Assembly: GCA_965200525.1 (NCBI GenBank)
Contig: OZ241368.1
Coordinates: 496,001-560,000, forward strand
Source: JANNPJ01 sp965200525
Lineage (GTDB): Bacteria > Actinomycetota > Actinomycetes > Actinomycetales > Kineosporiaceae
DNA: 64,000 nucleotides
Direction of reading: 5' to 3'
The stretch's first letter is position 1; every line of letters begins with the position of its first letter. The notes beneath the pieces are model-generated. The model was not told where the DNA came from. It made no database searches and saw nothing but the letters and a program-made list of their open reading frames with translations. This document shows, piece by piece, positions 33,019 through 41,569 of this stretch. A program made the translations under genes and the position numbers.

Positions 33019-33921
33019 TCAGCGGCGGGTGCCCTCACTGGCATCGCTGGTCTCGACGTCCCCGTCCAGTTCGATGCGCTCCTTACGCACGTCGTCCCCG
33101 GCCTTCACGACCGACTCCTCGACCTGCTTGTCCAGGCGCACCCGTTCCACCGCGACGGTCTCCTTGGAGACGACGGGGCGCTCCTCGGTGAGGATGACCT
33201 CATGATCCTGCTCAGTGATCTGCGGGCCGGACAGGGCGTCCTCGCGGTTGGCATCCGTGATCGGCTCGCTGACTAGCACTGCCTTTTCCCGGGTGACTGG
33301 CACGTCGACCTGAACGTTCTCGGTCTCGATCCATTTGTGCAGCCGGGCCCGGCCGGATTCGACCCGCTCGGTGCCGACGTTGAGGCGCTCCTCCGAGCGC
33401 GTCATCGCGCCATCTGCGGCTGGGGCTTTCGCGTCCTGGGAAACGGGCGACGGACGGCTGTCCTCCAGCGTGTCGCGCTCGCCGCCGTCGACGGGGACGT
33501 CGGTGCTGGACTGTCCGGCGTTGTACTGGCCGGCGCCCTGACCCATCTGGGCGGTGTCGGCGAAGGTGGAACCCTCTGTGGTGTAGGGAATGCGGTAGTG
33601 CGAGTACAGGTCCTGCTCCTCGGCCTCGGTCAGGTGGCCCGAGTCAGAGATGTTCGGCGCGTTCTTGATCTGGTCCTTCGTGTAGGGCACGACGACGTCG
33701 TCGCCGGAAAGGCTCGCCTCGACCAGCGGCACGAAGGACTCGTTGGTGCCGAACATCCCGGTGTTGACGGTGACCCACTCGGGCGCGCCGTGGTAGTCGT
33801 CGATGTAGACCTGACCGATGCGGCCGATCTTGTCGCCGTCCGTGGTGTGCAGGTTCTGCCCGATGAACTGCTGGGCCTGGGACTGATCGATCACGGTGGT
33901 GCCTCCAACTGTGTCTTCCAT
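33019..33921 (-). CDS. PRC-barrel plus DUF2382 stress protein
   Basis: 300 residues from MEDTVGGTTVIDQSQAQQFI. The PRC-barrel domain is at about 10-85 (LHTTDGDKIGRIGQVYIDDY, PEWVTVNTGMFG). The C-terminal DUF2382 domain is at about 170-285 with the repeated EERLNVGTERVESGRARLHK, WIETENVQVDVPVTREKAVL and EERPVVSKETVAVERVRLDK. This two-domain arrangement is the YsnF/AvaK-like stress-response family. It is soluble and highly charged, probably stress induced. The 32829-33018 gap has no gene. Confidence 0.92.
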   Translation of the reverse strand: MEDTVGGTTVIDQSQAQQFIGQNLHTTDGDKIGRIGQVYIDDYHGAPEWVTVNTGMFGTNESFVPLVEASLSGDDVVVPYTKDQIKNAPNISDSGHLTEAEEQDLYSHYRIPYTTEGSTFADTAQMGQGAGQYNAGQSSTDVPVDGGERDTLEDSRPSPVSQDAKAPAADGAMTRSEERLNVGTERVESGRARLHKWIETENVQVDVPVTREKAVLVSEPITDANREDALSGPQITEQDHEVILTEERPVVSKETVAVERVRLDKQVEESVVKAGDDVRKERIELDGDVETSDASEGTRR

Positions 33922-34475
33922 GAGGGGCGAACGGTCACCGACTCTCGGTGACCGTGAGATTGAGGGGCGCACAGACAGGCCTGCGAACCGCTGTCACGTG
34001 GGCAGTTGCGAACGCTGCGAGACAAGGTCGTGCTGTCCCTAGTCACTGGAGCCGCCCCAGAAACCCTCGTCCGCCGGGGCTGAGGACGTGGTGCGCAGGG
34101 GGAGGGCATGCATGGGGGCGCTCCTTCCGTGGCAATCGCCGAGGACCGTCCTGGTGACGGCCACTGGATCGACCCCGCGCACGACGTGGTGCGCATGAGG
34201 CAGACCTTCGAAGAAGTAGACCGCCGGGCTCCTCGGCGATGACGCATCTTTTTTTCCGGGCGCTGAAGTGCGCCTCCGCATGCCTCCAGCAGCCCCTGGA
34301 CCCCGCCGGCCGGACGCGGCGGCCGACCGGGCCCACCTGCCCTGCCTGATCGCATGGACGCGGGCGGCAATGTGCGCCCTTGGGAGGTTTGGCCAACTAC
34401 TCGGACGGGCGGCCGTCCACAAAGAGAGGCGCTATGAGGGGCGAGCCAGGCCAGGAGCGGGACCTGACATCGGTA
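33922..34475. other. Long region without recognised gene
   Basis: These 554 bases have no supported gene. They contain copy 2 of the repeated element (34227-34255) and a 36-codon frame starting within it (MTHLFFRALKCASACLQ, ending 34349) with no ribosome site. Minus-strand frames here resemble no family. The upstream promoter of the PRC-barrel gene must lie at the left edge. Confidence 0.45.
34227..34255 (+). repeat. Element GGCTC-N7-ATGACGCATC-T7, copy 2
   Basis: It matches copy 1 at 30791-30818 in the GGCTC box, the exact 7-base spacing and the 16-base block. The region beyond the block is not conserved. See the finding on this element. Confidence 0.6.
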
Positions 34476-34832
34476 CTACGTCCGACGCCCAGACAGAGCC
34501 CTGCGGGGAATGGTGGCGACGCCGAGGATCAATGCCATCGCGGCGCTGCCCAGCGCCGCCCGACGGTAGCTGGGGGCCAGGATTGCCAGAGCGATCATGC
34601 TGGAGGCATGGACTCCGTCGGTGGCCGACGCCCATCCAGCAGTCTTCGCCGGCGCACCGGCCAGCACAGCAGCCTGAATCACATATCGCAGGCCCAAGAG
34701 TCTCGCCGCCGGCACGATGGCGGTCAGGTCCGGGTCGGCCCCGAATCGGCGGATCACCACGCGGGGCTGCAACAGCAGGGCCGCGCCGGTCACCACATCC
34801 AGGGCCGCCATCGTGCGCGGGCTCGGTCTCAC
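34476..34832 (-). CDS. Small hypothetical membrane protein
   Basis: 118 residues from a GTG whose GTGA overlaps the stop of the SDR gene, indicating coupling. Two to three hydrophobic helices: MAALDVVTGAALLLQPRVVI, RLLGLRYVIQAAVLAGAPAK and ALGSAAMALILGVATI. Between them lies a conserved-looking ATDGVHASSMIALAIL. It resembles small uncharacterised actinobacterial membrane proteins that follow oxidoreductases. No function can be assigned. Confidence 0.62.
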   Translation of the reverse strand: MRPSPRTMAALDVVTGAALLLQPRVVIRRFGADPDLTAIVPAARLLGLRYVIQAAVLAGAPAKTAGWASATDGVHASSMIALAILAPSYRRAALGSAAMALILGVATIPRRALSGRRT

Positions 34833-35932
34833 GACGCCCGCCCCAGCAACCGCTCGAGGAGGCGCTCGGCTGGGCCACCGACCAGAGCAGCAGCGCCGGA
34901 AACGACCGACGTCCCCGCTCCAGAGGTCGCATGGGCGAGCATCCGCGAGGCTCCAGCAGCCCCAGCGGCCAGGTCCCCGACCTGGTGAGCGGCCCACTGC
35001 TGCATGCTGTGGTCCTTGGCCTTCTTGTCAAAGATGCCGTGGGCGCCGAAGTCACGGTGCTTGGTACCGTCCACCGGCTCCCAAAGGTTCGTCGGTACGT
35101 CGGGCGAGCGCGGATTATCCGTCTGCTGGGCCGAGTACCCCGTGCGCGCCAGATAGCGGTCCAGCAGCGCTGGGGCCACGGCGTTTCCGATCAGCGTGCC
35201 CACCGTGCTGGCACCGACCCAGAATTCCCGGCGACCGGGGTGGTCAGCGGCGTACAGCACCGCCCGGGCGGCCACTTCGGGCTGGTAGATCGGTGCCACG
35301 GGTTGTGCTTGCAACGGAAGCCGGGAAAGCACCCAGGAGAACTGAGGCGTGTTGACCGCGGGCATCTGAACCATGGTCGTGGTGATGTTGCTGCCCTCGT
35401 GCAGGAGTTCGCAGCGCAGCGACTCGTTGAAACCCTGGATCGCGTGTTTGGCAGCGCAGTAGGCGCTCTGCAGGGGAATCCCGCGGTAGGCCAGTGCCGA
35501 ACCCACCTGAATGATTGTTCCGCGGTCGCGCTCACGCATCAGCCGCAGCGCCGACTGCGTCCCGTAGACGTAGCCGAGGTAACAGACCTCGGTGACGCGC
35601 CGGTACTCCTCAGCGGTGATTTCGCTGACGGGCGCGAACACCGAAGCGAAGGCGACATTCACCCAGATGTCGATCGGTCCCAGCTTCTTCTCGGCCCGGC
35701 GGGCGGCCTCGTCCAGAGCCGCCGCGTCGGCGACGTCCACCGGGATGACCAGAGCTGTCCCCCCAGCGGCTCGAACGTCTCGCGCCGCGCCGGCCAGACC
35801 GGCCTTGCCCCGGGCCAGCAGGGCCACCTTGGCCCCGCGGCCGGCAAATGCCACTGCCGTGGCGCGACCGATCCCGGCACTGGCACCGGTCACCACGACG
35901 ACGGGAGGGTTGGCCGAGGTAGCAGACGACAT
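34829..35932 (-). CDS. Short-chain dehydrogenase with C-terminal extension
   Basis: 367 residues. The SDR core is about residues 8-250: TGASAGIGRATAVAFAGRGA, Asn-equivalent WVNVAFASVFAPV, catalytic Ser in IQVGSALAYRGIP, Tyr-Lys in SAYCAAKHAIQGFNE. A 110-residue extension (TNLWEPVDGTKHRDFGAHGI and an Ala/Gly-rich end) is typical of a distinct actinobacterial SDR subgroup. In place of the usual NAG motif it has VNVAFA, which may reduce activity. It is divergent from an ArsR operon, with a shared palindrome at the promoters. Confidence 0.88.
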   Translation of the reverse strand: MSSATSANPPVVVVTGASAGIGRATAVAFAGRGAKVALLARGKAGLAGAARDVRAAGGTALVIPVDVADAAALDEAARRAEKKLGPIDIWVNVAFASVFAPVSEITAEEYRRVTEVCYLGYVYGTQSALRLMRERDRGTIIQVGSALAYRGIPLQSAYCAAKHAIQGFNESLRCELLHEGSNITTTMVQMPAVNTPQFSWVLSRLPLQAQPVAPIYQPEVAARAVLYAADHPGRREFWVGASTVGTLIGNAVAPALLDRYLARTGYSAQQTDNPRSPDVPTNLWEPVDGTKHRDFGAHGIFDKKAKDHSMQQWAAHQVGDLAAGAAGASRMLAHATSGAGTSVVSGAAALVGGPAERLLERLLGRAS

Positions 35933-35980
35933 GAGATCCAGTGAGCCAGCCTCCGCTGGTAGTGGCAACTCGGCCTGACT

Positions 35981-36014
35981 TGACGCATGCCCATATCGGC
36001 ATATGATTGCGTCA
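35981..36014. promoter_or_regulatory. Nested inverted repeats in SDR/ArsR divergent promoter
   Basis: TGACGCA (35981-35987) and TGCGTCA (36008-36014) are perfect inverse arms. Inside is CATAT-cggc-ATATG (35992-36005). The right arm touches the arsR start codon, so ArsR binding would block its own translation start region and the divergent SDR promoter. Assigned to the adjacent ArsR by position. Confidence 0.62.
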
Positions 36015-36355
36015 TGGCCAGAGCAGCGACGACGTCGGACGTCTTCAACGCGATCGCCGAGCCGCAGCGCCGGCAGATCCTGGTGCTGCTGCGGGCGGGC
36101 GAGCGGCCGGTGACCGACCTGGCTCAGGAGCTGGGCCTGACCCAGCCGGGCGCGTCCAAGCATCTACGGGTGCTGCGGGAGGTCGGGCTGGTGCGAGATC
36201 GGAAAGTGGGCAAGCAGCGCCTGTACGGCCTCGAGGCGCGCGGGCTGCGACCGGTTCACGAGTGGGCCGGCGGGTTCGAGCAGTTCTGGAACGAAAGCTT
36301 CGACCGGCTGGACGAGTACGTGCAGGATCTCAAGCAGGCTCGACAGGAGGAGTAG
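36014..36355 (+). CDS. ArsR-family regulator
   Basis: 113 residues, a winged-helix repressor: VFNAIAEPQRRQILVLLRAG, VTDLAQELGLTQPGASKHLR and LREVGLVRDRKVGKQRLYGL. No metal-binding Cys set (such as ELCVCDL) is present, so it likely senses something other than arsenite. It belongs to the subgroup paired with AHSA1/SRPBCC genes. The next gene begins 3 bases after its stop. A nested palindrome overlaps its start. Confidence 0.92.
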   Translation: MARAATTSDVFNAIAEPQRRQILVLLRAGERPVTDLAQELGLTQPGASKHLRVLREVGLVRDRKVGKQRLYGLEARGLRPVHEWAGGFEQFWNESFDRLDEYVQDLKQARQEE

Positions 36356-36358
36356 CAG

Positions 36359-36835
36359 ATGAGCACGACGGCCGACCGCGAGATCGTGATCTCCCGGGAC
36401 ATCATTGCTCCACGGGAGCTGGTGTTCGAGGCGTTCACCGAGGTGCGCCACCTTGCGCGGTGGTGGGGACCGGAGGGATTCACCACCACCACCCGGGCTT
36501 TTGAGTTCCGCGTCGACGGGGTGTGGGACTTCGTGATGCACGGCCCGGACGGGACTGATTACCAAGAGTGGATCTGCTGGACGCAGATCGCCGTGCCGGA
36601 ACGGATAGCGCTGCTACACGGTGAATTCCGGGGCGACCCGAACGCCTTCGAGTCGGTCCTGACCTTCACGTTCGACGACGCGGCGACCCGGATCGAGATG
36701 CGCACGGTGTTCCCCACCTCGGAGCTTCGCAACGAAGCGGTGGAGAAGTACCACGCTGTCGAGGGCGGCCGCCAGACCCTGGACAACCTGGCTGCCTACG
36801 TCAGCGAGATCGCTCGGACGGGAAGTGAGAGCTGA
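36359..36835 (+). CDS. SRPBCC (AHSA1-like) protein
   Basis: 158 residues of the activator-of-Hsp90-ATPase-1-like family: DIIAPRELVFEAFTEVRHLA, RWWGPEGFTTTTRAFEFRVD, and the helix LRNEAVEKYHAVEGGRQTLD. A strong ribosome site (aggagga) precedes it. ArsR-AHSA1 pairs are common in actinomycetes; the SRPBCC cavity presumably binds a hydrophobic ligand. The stop overlaps the next start by one base (TGATG). Confidence 0.92.
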   Translation: MSTTADREIVISRDIIAPRELVFEAFTEVRHLARWWGPEGFTTTTRAFEFRVDGVWDFVMHGPDGTDYQEWICWTQIAVPERIALLHGEFRGDPNAFESVLTFTFDDAATRIEMRTVFPTSELRNEAVEKYHAVEGGRQTLDNLAAYVSEIARTGSES

Positions 36836-37455
36836 TGGCCAGCACGGTGTTCTTCAGCGTGTCGATGTCGCTCGACGGGTTCATCGCCCCCGGTTCCATC
36901 GGGGAATTGATGGGGCGGCAGTGGATGGAACTACAGCAGTGGGTCTTTCCGCAGCGGTTCTTCCGGGAAAACCTCAAAATTGGCGAGGGCGGCGAGGAGG
37001 GGCGCGAAAACGACATCCTGCGCGAGACATATCTGCGCACCGGGGTCAGCGTGATGGGCAAGCGCATGTTCGACGCCGGCGAACGGATGTGGCCGCCGCA
37101 GGCTCCGTTCCACACGCCGGTCTTCGTCGTGACCCACGACGTGCGTGATCCCTGGGAGCGCCCGGGTGGCACGACCTTCCACTTCGTCAACGACGGAATC
37201 GAGTCCGCGCTCGAGCTTGCTCGACAGGCTGCCGGCGACCGGGACGTTCGCATCGCCGGCGGCGGCGCGACGATTCTGGAGTACCTGAACGCCGGCCTGG
37301 TCGAGGAGTTCACCATCGCCCTCTCCCCCGTGCTGCTGGGCTCCGGCATCCGCCTGTTCGAAAGCGTGGACGCCGCTGGTGTGGCCCTGGAGCCGGTCCG
37401 TGCGGAGCCGACGAAGCGGGTGACCCACCTGACCTATGCCGTTCGCCGGCGGTAA
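36835..37455 (+). CDS. Dihydrofolate reductase-like (RibD C-terminal domain) protein
   Basis: 206 residues. MASTVFFSVSMSLDGFIAPG is the nucleotide-site entry. GVSVMGKRMFDAGERM, VRIAGGGATILEYLNAGLVE and FTIALSPVLLGSGIRLFE are the RibD_C landmarks. It probably uses NADPH as a reductase; the substrate is unknown and the protein is not a true folate enzyme. It is third gene of the ArsR operon, translationally coupled. Confidence 0.9.
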   Translation: MASTVFFSVSMSLDGFIAPGSIGELMGRQWMELQQWVFPQRFFRENLKIGEGGEEGRENDILRETYLRTGVSVMGKRMFDAGERMWPPQAPFHTPVFVVTHDVRDPWERPGGTTFHFVNDGIESALELARQAAGDRDVRIAGGGATILEYLNAGLVEEFTIALSPVLLGSGIRLFESVDAAGVALEPVRAEPTKRVTHLTYAVRRR

Positions 37456-37766
37456 CCGAGGCGTGAGTGAGGACACAGGCCTGCCGTTTGACCGCGACCC
37501 GAGCGGTGCCGCAGTCTCAAGAACGGGAACGAGCCCAGCAGCGGCCCCCGAAAGTCACGTCGAGCAGGCTCGCGGACGGTGAAGTCCCCCGGGTGATCTG
37601 ACTCGAACATCTCGTGAGGGCATTGGCGAGCACCTGAGGGAGTCCGCACAATTCATCCTCACCTGCCTGCCGCCCTGTGTCGGAGCGGCCGCGGTCACGG
37701 CGCGCCGATTGCGTCGCGTCGCCGCCGGTACCGGCGCGGGTACGCAAGGCACCGAAGGGACAACCC
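37456..37766. other. Intergenic region, no gene seen
   Basis: This 311-base spacer before the MFS gene is GC-rich. I found no hairpin with a stem over eight bases and no frame with a ribosome site. The right end carries gaagggacaaccc, the probable ribosome site of the MFS gene. Confidence 0.4.
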
Positions 37767-39254
37767 GTGAGCACCAACCCGCAGAGCCTTCGAGTTCGAA
37801 CTACGGCCGCACTCCACTTACCCCACACTCGAGGCGCGCCGGTGACCGGCGATGACTTCGCTGATCCGGCCCAGCAGTTCAAGATCGCCGTGGCGGTGCT
37901 CTTCGTCATGGACGGCGCCGTCTTCGGCAGCTGGGCCGCCCGCATTCCCGACGTCAGCTCTCACGTCGGCGCCACGCCGGCCACTCTCGGCACGGCCCTG
38001 TTCTGCATCTCCCTCGGCGCGCTCCTGAGCATGCAGGTGACCGGCGCGTTGTGTGCCCGTCTGGGAGTCGGCCCTGTCGCCACCGTCGCCGCGGCCCTGG
38101 TGAGCCTGGTCCTGGTGCTGCCCGGGCTGGCCGGCACGGTGGGCGCTCTGGGCGCCACCCTGCTGCTGTTCGGCGCCTTCACCGGCGCACTCAACGTGGC
38201 CGCCAACAGTCTCGGCGTCCAACTGCAGAGGCAGCTCGACCGCCCGGTGCTCTCCAAGCTGCACGCAGGTTTCAGCTTTGGCGGCCTGGCCGGTGCGCTC
38301 ACAGGGGCCATGCTTTCCGGAGTCCTGTCGGTGGCCCACCACCTGACCCTCGTCGCCCTGGCCGCTCTCGTGGTTACGGCCGCTGTCGCCCCGATCCTGC
38401 TGGCGAGCCCTCAAACCAGCCGTCTGTCTTCGCCACAGCACTTCGACGCCGACGCTCCCCCGGTGGTGGCGGTGGTACCGCACGCGCCTCCGCGCGGCAA
38501 ACTGCCCTACCGCCGGGTCGTGACCCTGCTCGGGGTGATCGCCGGCTGCACCGCCTTCGCCGAGGGCGCCCTCACCGACTGGGGCGCCCTGCACCTGCGC
38601 GAACTGCAGGCCGGCCCGGCGCTGGCCGCCTCCGGCTACGCCGCGTTCTGCCTGGCCATGGGCTGCGGACGACTGGCCGGCCATCGAGTCATCGTCCGGT
38701 TCGGCGACACCCGCGTTCTGGTGCTCGGATCCCTCACGGCCGCAGCCGGCCTGCTCGCGGCGGGCCTGATACCGCAGGCCGACATCGCACTGGGCGGCTT
38801 CGTCCTCATCGGTCTTGGCCTGGCCAACATCTTCCCGCTGGCCATTGCCCGCGCCGGACTGATCGCCGGCTCACGCGGGGTGGCCCTGGCCTCGGTGGTC
38901 GGATACAGCGGTCTGCTCGGCGGACCACCGGCGATCGGACTGCTGGCCGCCACCATCGGCCTGTCCCTGGCCCTGAGCAGCATCTGTGCGCTTGCCCTGA
39001 TGGCGGCCGTGCTGGCCCTGGTCGTGGATGCGGAACTGCCCCGGGCAGCCACCGTCGCCGCGGCGCTGCGGGCCCAGGCTCGCACTCACCTGGCCCCCCT
39101 GGCCCGCCAGGCCGGCTCGGTGGCCCGGCGCCAGGCCGAGGACCTGGTGCGCCGGTCTCACTGCGCGTCGGTGGCCTCCGGCGGCCGGGCATCAGCCTCT
39201 CCACGCAAGGTCCACCCGGGACTGGACTTCGTCGAAGCCTGGAGCCTGCGCTGA
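37767..39254 (+). CDS. MFS transporter (fucose/FucP-like permease type)
   Basis: 495 residues with about 12 helices: FKIAVAVLFVMDGAVFGSWA, TLGTALFCISLGALLSMQVT, then a second half starting VVTLLGVIAGCTAFAEGALT. The DWGALHLREL segment in the second half resembles the NWLT/DWSA motif of the FucP-like permeases. A second homologue is at 57488. The GTG start at 37767 has a ggga ribosome site; a GTG at 37842 is an alternative. The 70-residue C-terminal tail is basic and cytoplasmic. The substrate is unknown. Confidence 0.87.
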   Translation: MSTNPQSLRVRTTAALHLPHTRGAPVTGDDFADPAQQFKIAVAVLFVMDGAVFGSWAARIPDVSSHVGATPATLGTALFCISLGALLSMQVTGALCARLGVGPVATVAAALVSLVLVLPGLAGTVGALGATLLLFGAFTGALNVAANSLGVQLQRQLDRPVLSKLHAGFSFGGLAGALTGAMLSGVLSVAHHLTLVALAALVVTAAVAPILLASPQTSRLSSPQHFDADAPPVVAVVPHAPPRGKLPYRRVVTLLGVIAGCTAFAEGALTDWGALHLRELQAGPALAASGYAAFCLAMGCGRLAGHRVIVRFGDTRVLVLGSLTAAAGLLAAGLIPQADIALGGFVLIGLGLANIFPLAIARAGLIAGSRGVALASVVGYSGLLGGPPAIGLLAATIGLSLALSSICALALMAAVLALVVDAELPRAATVAAALRAQARTHLAPLARQAGSVARRQAEDLVRRSHCASVASGGRASASPRKVHPGLDFVEAWSLR

Positions 39255-39602
39255 ACCAGTCGCTTCGAGCGATCCAGCTTCGCACTACGCAAATACGCCG
39301 ACTCCGGCATCAGAGATGCTGACGAATTGAGGAAGAGTCCCCGGGTCACGTCGTCCACGTGGACGAGCTCGACGCACCGACCGGATCATCTTCCCCTGCG
39401 GGCATCTACCTGCACGAACTCAAGCATGCCGTGCCATTCGAGATCCATATCGACCTGGACGCGTTGGCACCCCCTCGGCTCAGCTGAGACGCAATCCACT
39501 GGCGCCGCAGACCGCGGATCACAGCTCATCCACGGCTACAGGCCGGAATATCTCAGAGCGTCTGCGGTTGGCGAACATGGACCCCAACGTGAGGAACAGC
39601 AG
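39255..39602. other. Region with an unsupported ORF fragment
   Basis: This 348-base gap contains a stop-free frame ending at 39487 that reads HVVHVDELDAPTGSSSPAGI and YLHELKHAVPFEIHIDLDAL. It looks protein-like but has no start with a ribosome site and matches no family I know, so it may be the 3' remnant of a lost gene. The ribosome site of the aldo/keto reductase is at the right end. Confidence 0.35.
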
Positions 39603-40505
39603 ATGAGCGCCCTTGATTTCGGCCCACTCGTACTCGGCGGCAACACCTTCGGCTGGACGTCGGACCGCGACGAGAGCTTCGCCGTCCTCGACAAGTTCGT
39701 GGATGCCGGCGGTCTCTCGATCGACACGGCCGACGCCTACAGCGCCTGGGTACCGGGCAACTCCGGCGGTGAGTCCGAGACCATCATCGGCGAGTGGCTG
39801 ACCAGCCGCGGCGGCCGCGATCGCGTTGTCATCGCGACCAAGGTGTTTTCCCTGGCCCAGCGCCCGGGGCTGAGCCCAGCCAACATCCAGGCCGCCGTCG
39901 AGGACTCGCTGCGGCGCCTGAAGACCGACTACCTCGACCTCTATTACGCCCACCGCGACGATGCCGACGTGGCCCAGCTGGACTACTTGACCGCGTTCAA
40001 CGACCTGGTCAAGGCGGGCAAGGTCCGCGAGGTCGGCGCGTCGAACTTCAGCTACGAGCGCCTGAGCAGCGCCGCGACGACGGCCAAGGACGCCGGGTTG
40101 ACCCCCTTCTCCGTCGCGCAGGACAAGTACAGCCTGACCGACCGCGAGCTCGACGACGTCCTGCCGAAGCTGGCCGGCCTCGGCATCACCGAACTGCCCT
40201 ACCAGGTGCTGGCCAGTGGCTTCCTGACCGGCAAGTACCGCCCGGGCGTCAGCGTGGACTCGGCCCGCAGCGGCGGGGCCGGCCAGTATCTGAAGGACCC
40301 CAAGAACATCGCGCTGCTGGAGGCCCTGGACGACATCGCCGCGGCCCACCGGGTCAGCGTGACCGCGGTCGCCCTGGCCTGGGGGCGCCAGCAGCCCGGC
40401 ATCGGCGCGCCGATCGCCAGCGCCCGTACCGTCGATCAGCTGGACGCCCTGATCGAGTCGTTCACGCTCACTCTGACCCACGCCGAGCTCGATCAGCTGA
40501 CGTAG
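39603..40505 (+). CDS. Aldo/keto reductase
   Basis: 300 residues, a TIM-barrel NADPH-dependent reductase. The catalytic tetrad is visible: D and Y in SIDTADAYSAW, K in VVIATKVFSLAQR, H in DLYYAHRDD. VREVGASNFSYERL and the C-terminal cofactor segment APIASARTVDQLDALIE are typical. It belongs to the YhdN/Tas-like subfamily (AKR11-14 area). It has its own ribosome site and no operon partners. The substrate is unknown. Confidence 0.93.
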   Translation: MSALDFGPLVLGGNTFGWTSDRDESFAVLDKFVDAGGLSIDTADAYSAWVPGNSGGESETIIGEWLTSRGGRDRVVIATKVFSLAQRPGLSPANIQAAVEDSLRRLKTDYLDLYYAHRDDADVAQLDYLTAFNDLVKAGKVREVGASNFSYERLSSAATTAKDAGLTPFSVAQDKYSLTDRELDDVLPKLAGLGITELPYQVLASGFLTGKYRPGVSVDSARSGGAGQYLKDPKNIALLEALDDIAAAHRVSVTAVALAWGRQQPGIGAPIASARTVDQLDALIESFTLTLTHAELDQLT

Positions 40506-40557
40506 GCGACCGGGCCGCAGTGGAGACTCGCACCGCCGTGGCCCGGTCAGCGAGCAA

Positions 40558-40938
40558 TCAGCGGGGAACGTGGATCCAGCGGGCCGCGGCCTCGTAGGTG
40601 TCCGCCGGTGTGGTGTTGAACGCGATCGCCCCATCGGGCGCGTGTCGGCGGACCAGGTTCACCACCCGCTCGAGCAGTTCGGTGTCACCGCGCACGCCGC
40701 CTCCGATGACGACGCACTCCCACGGCTGAGAGCTCAGGGCACCCGCAACGACTGCGTCCACGTCGTCGCTGCCGTCGAGGCCGACCAGGCAGAACTCGGC
40801 CCCGACACCGTGGTCGACGAACTCAGCCCTTCCGGCGGCGATGCCATCGGCCACCGGCTGCGGATCCCACGGCCCTGGTACCCGGTAGGGGTCGAACCCG
40901 ATCACCAGCACACGCGATGGCAGAGGCGATGCATCCAT
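40558..40938 (-). CDS. Hypothetical protein, 126 aa, Rossmann-like
   Basis: SRVLVIGFDPYRVPGPWDPQ, EFCLVGLDGSDDVDAVVAGA and PWECVVIGGGVRGDTELLER alternate beta strands and helices as in a small alpha/beta fold. A Gly-rich loop (IGGGVR) is seen. There is no signal peptide. It looks like a conserved actinobacterial protein of unknown function. Divergent from the DUF6624 pseudogene. Confidence 0.75.
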   Translation of the reverse strand: MDASPLPSRVLVIGFDPYRVPGPWDPQPVADGIAAGRAEFVDHGVGAEFCLVGLDGSDDVDAVVAGALSSQPWECVVIGGGVRGDTELLERVVNLVRRHAPDGAIAFNTTPADTYEAAARWIHVPR

Positions 40939-41025
40939 CGAAAAAGACTACGTCGGCCCCGGCGAAGTCGACGGGACAGAGCACCCGTTGCGCCCGGTTC
41001 GGGTGGAAGTCCAGTTTTGATACTT

Positions 41026-41553
41026 ATGGCCCTCGACCCAGACCTGCGAGCGCAGTTGTTGGCCCGGCGTGAGATCGATCAGGGCCCGCGTCGCGATCCC
41101 GACGGCAACATCGAGCAGAGGCAACGGATGGACCAGGAGAACAGCACCTGGCTCGAGGCGGTGGTGCGCGATCGAGGCTGGCCCGGCCACTCGCTGGTCG
41201 GTGAGGACGGCGCCGTGGCGGCCTTCCTCCTGGCCCAGCACACCCCCGACCTTGACCGACAGCGCTGATTCCTGCCGTATCTGAAGGCCTCTGTCGAGCG
41301 CGGACAGGCCCGGCCGGCAGACCTGGCCCTGCTGGATGACAGAGTGCGAATGCACTCGGGCCGCCCGCAGCGGTACGGCTCGCAGTTCACTCTCATCGAG
41401 GGTGAACTGACGCTGCACGAGGTGGAGGATCCGCAGCACCTGGACCAGCGCCGGGCCGCTGTCGGCCTGGGCCCGTTCGCCGAGTACGAGCGGCAACTGC
41501 GGCTTCTCTACGCGCCCAGGGCCGACGAGGCCCGCAACCCCGAGACTGCTTGA
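41026..41553 (+). pseudogene. DUF6624-type protein interrupted by in-frame stop
   Basis: A continuous 175-codon frame carries MALDPDLRAQLLARREIDQG, ENSTWLEAVVRDRGWPGHSL, VGEDGAVAAFLLAQH, then QR-stop (TGA at 41266-41268). The same frame continues FLPYLKASVERGQARPADLA, MHSGRPQRYGSQFTLIEGEL and EDPQHLDQRRAAVGLGPFAE. Both halves match one family. A single substitution (CGA to TGA, or TGG to TGA) explains the break. No frameshift is needed. Confidence 0.85.
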
Positions 41554-41569
41554 GCAGCGGCTTCGGCGC

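Noticed and set aside
37517..37945. Minus-strand frame across 37456-37766 as a gene
   Set aside because: Arg/Ser-rich with no ribosome site and overlaps the MFS gene start antisense.
41266..41268. TGA as selenocysteine codon in the DUF6624-type gene
   Set aside because: No hairpin of SECIS type immediately after it and no selenoprotein machinery visible; a nonsense mutation is simpler.
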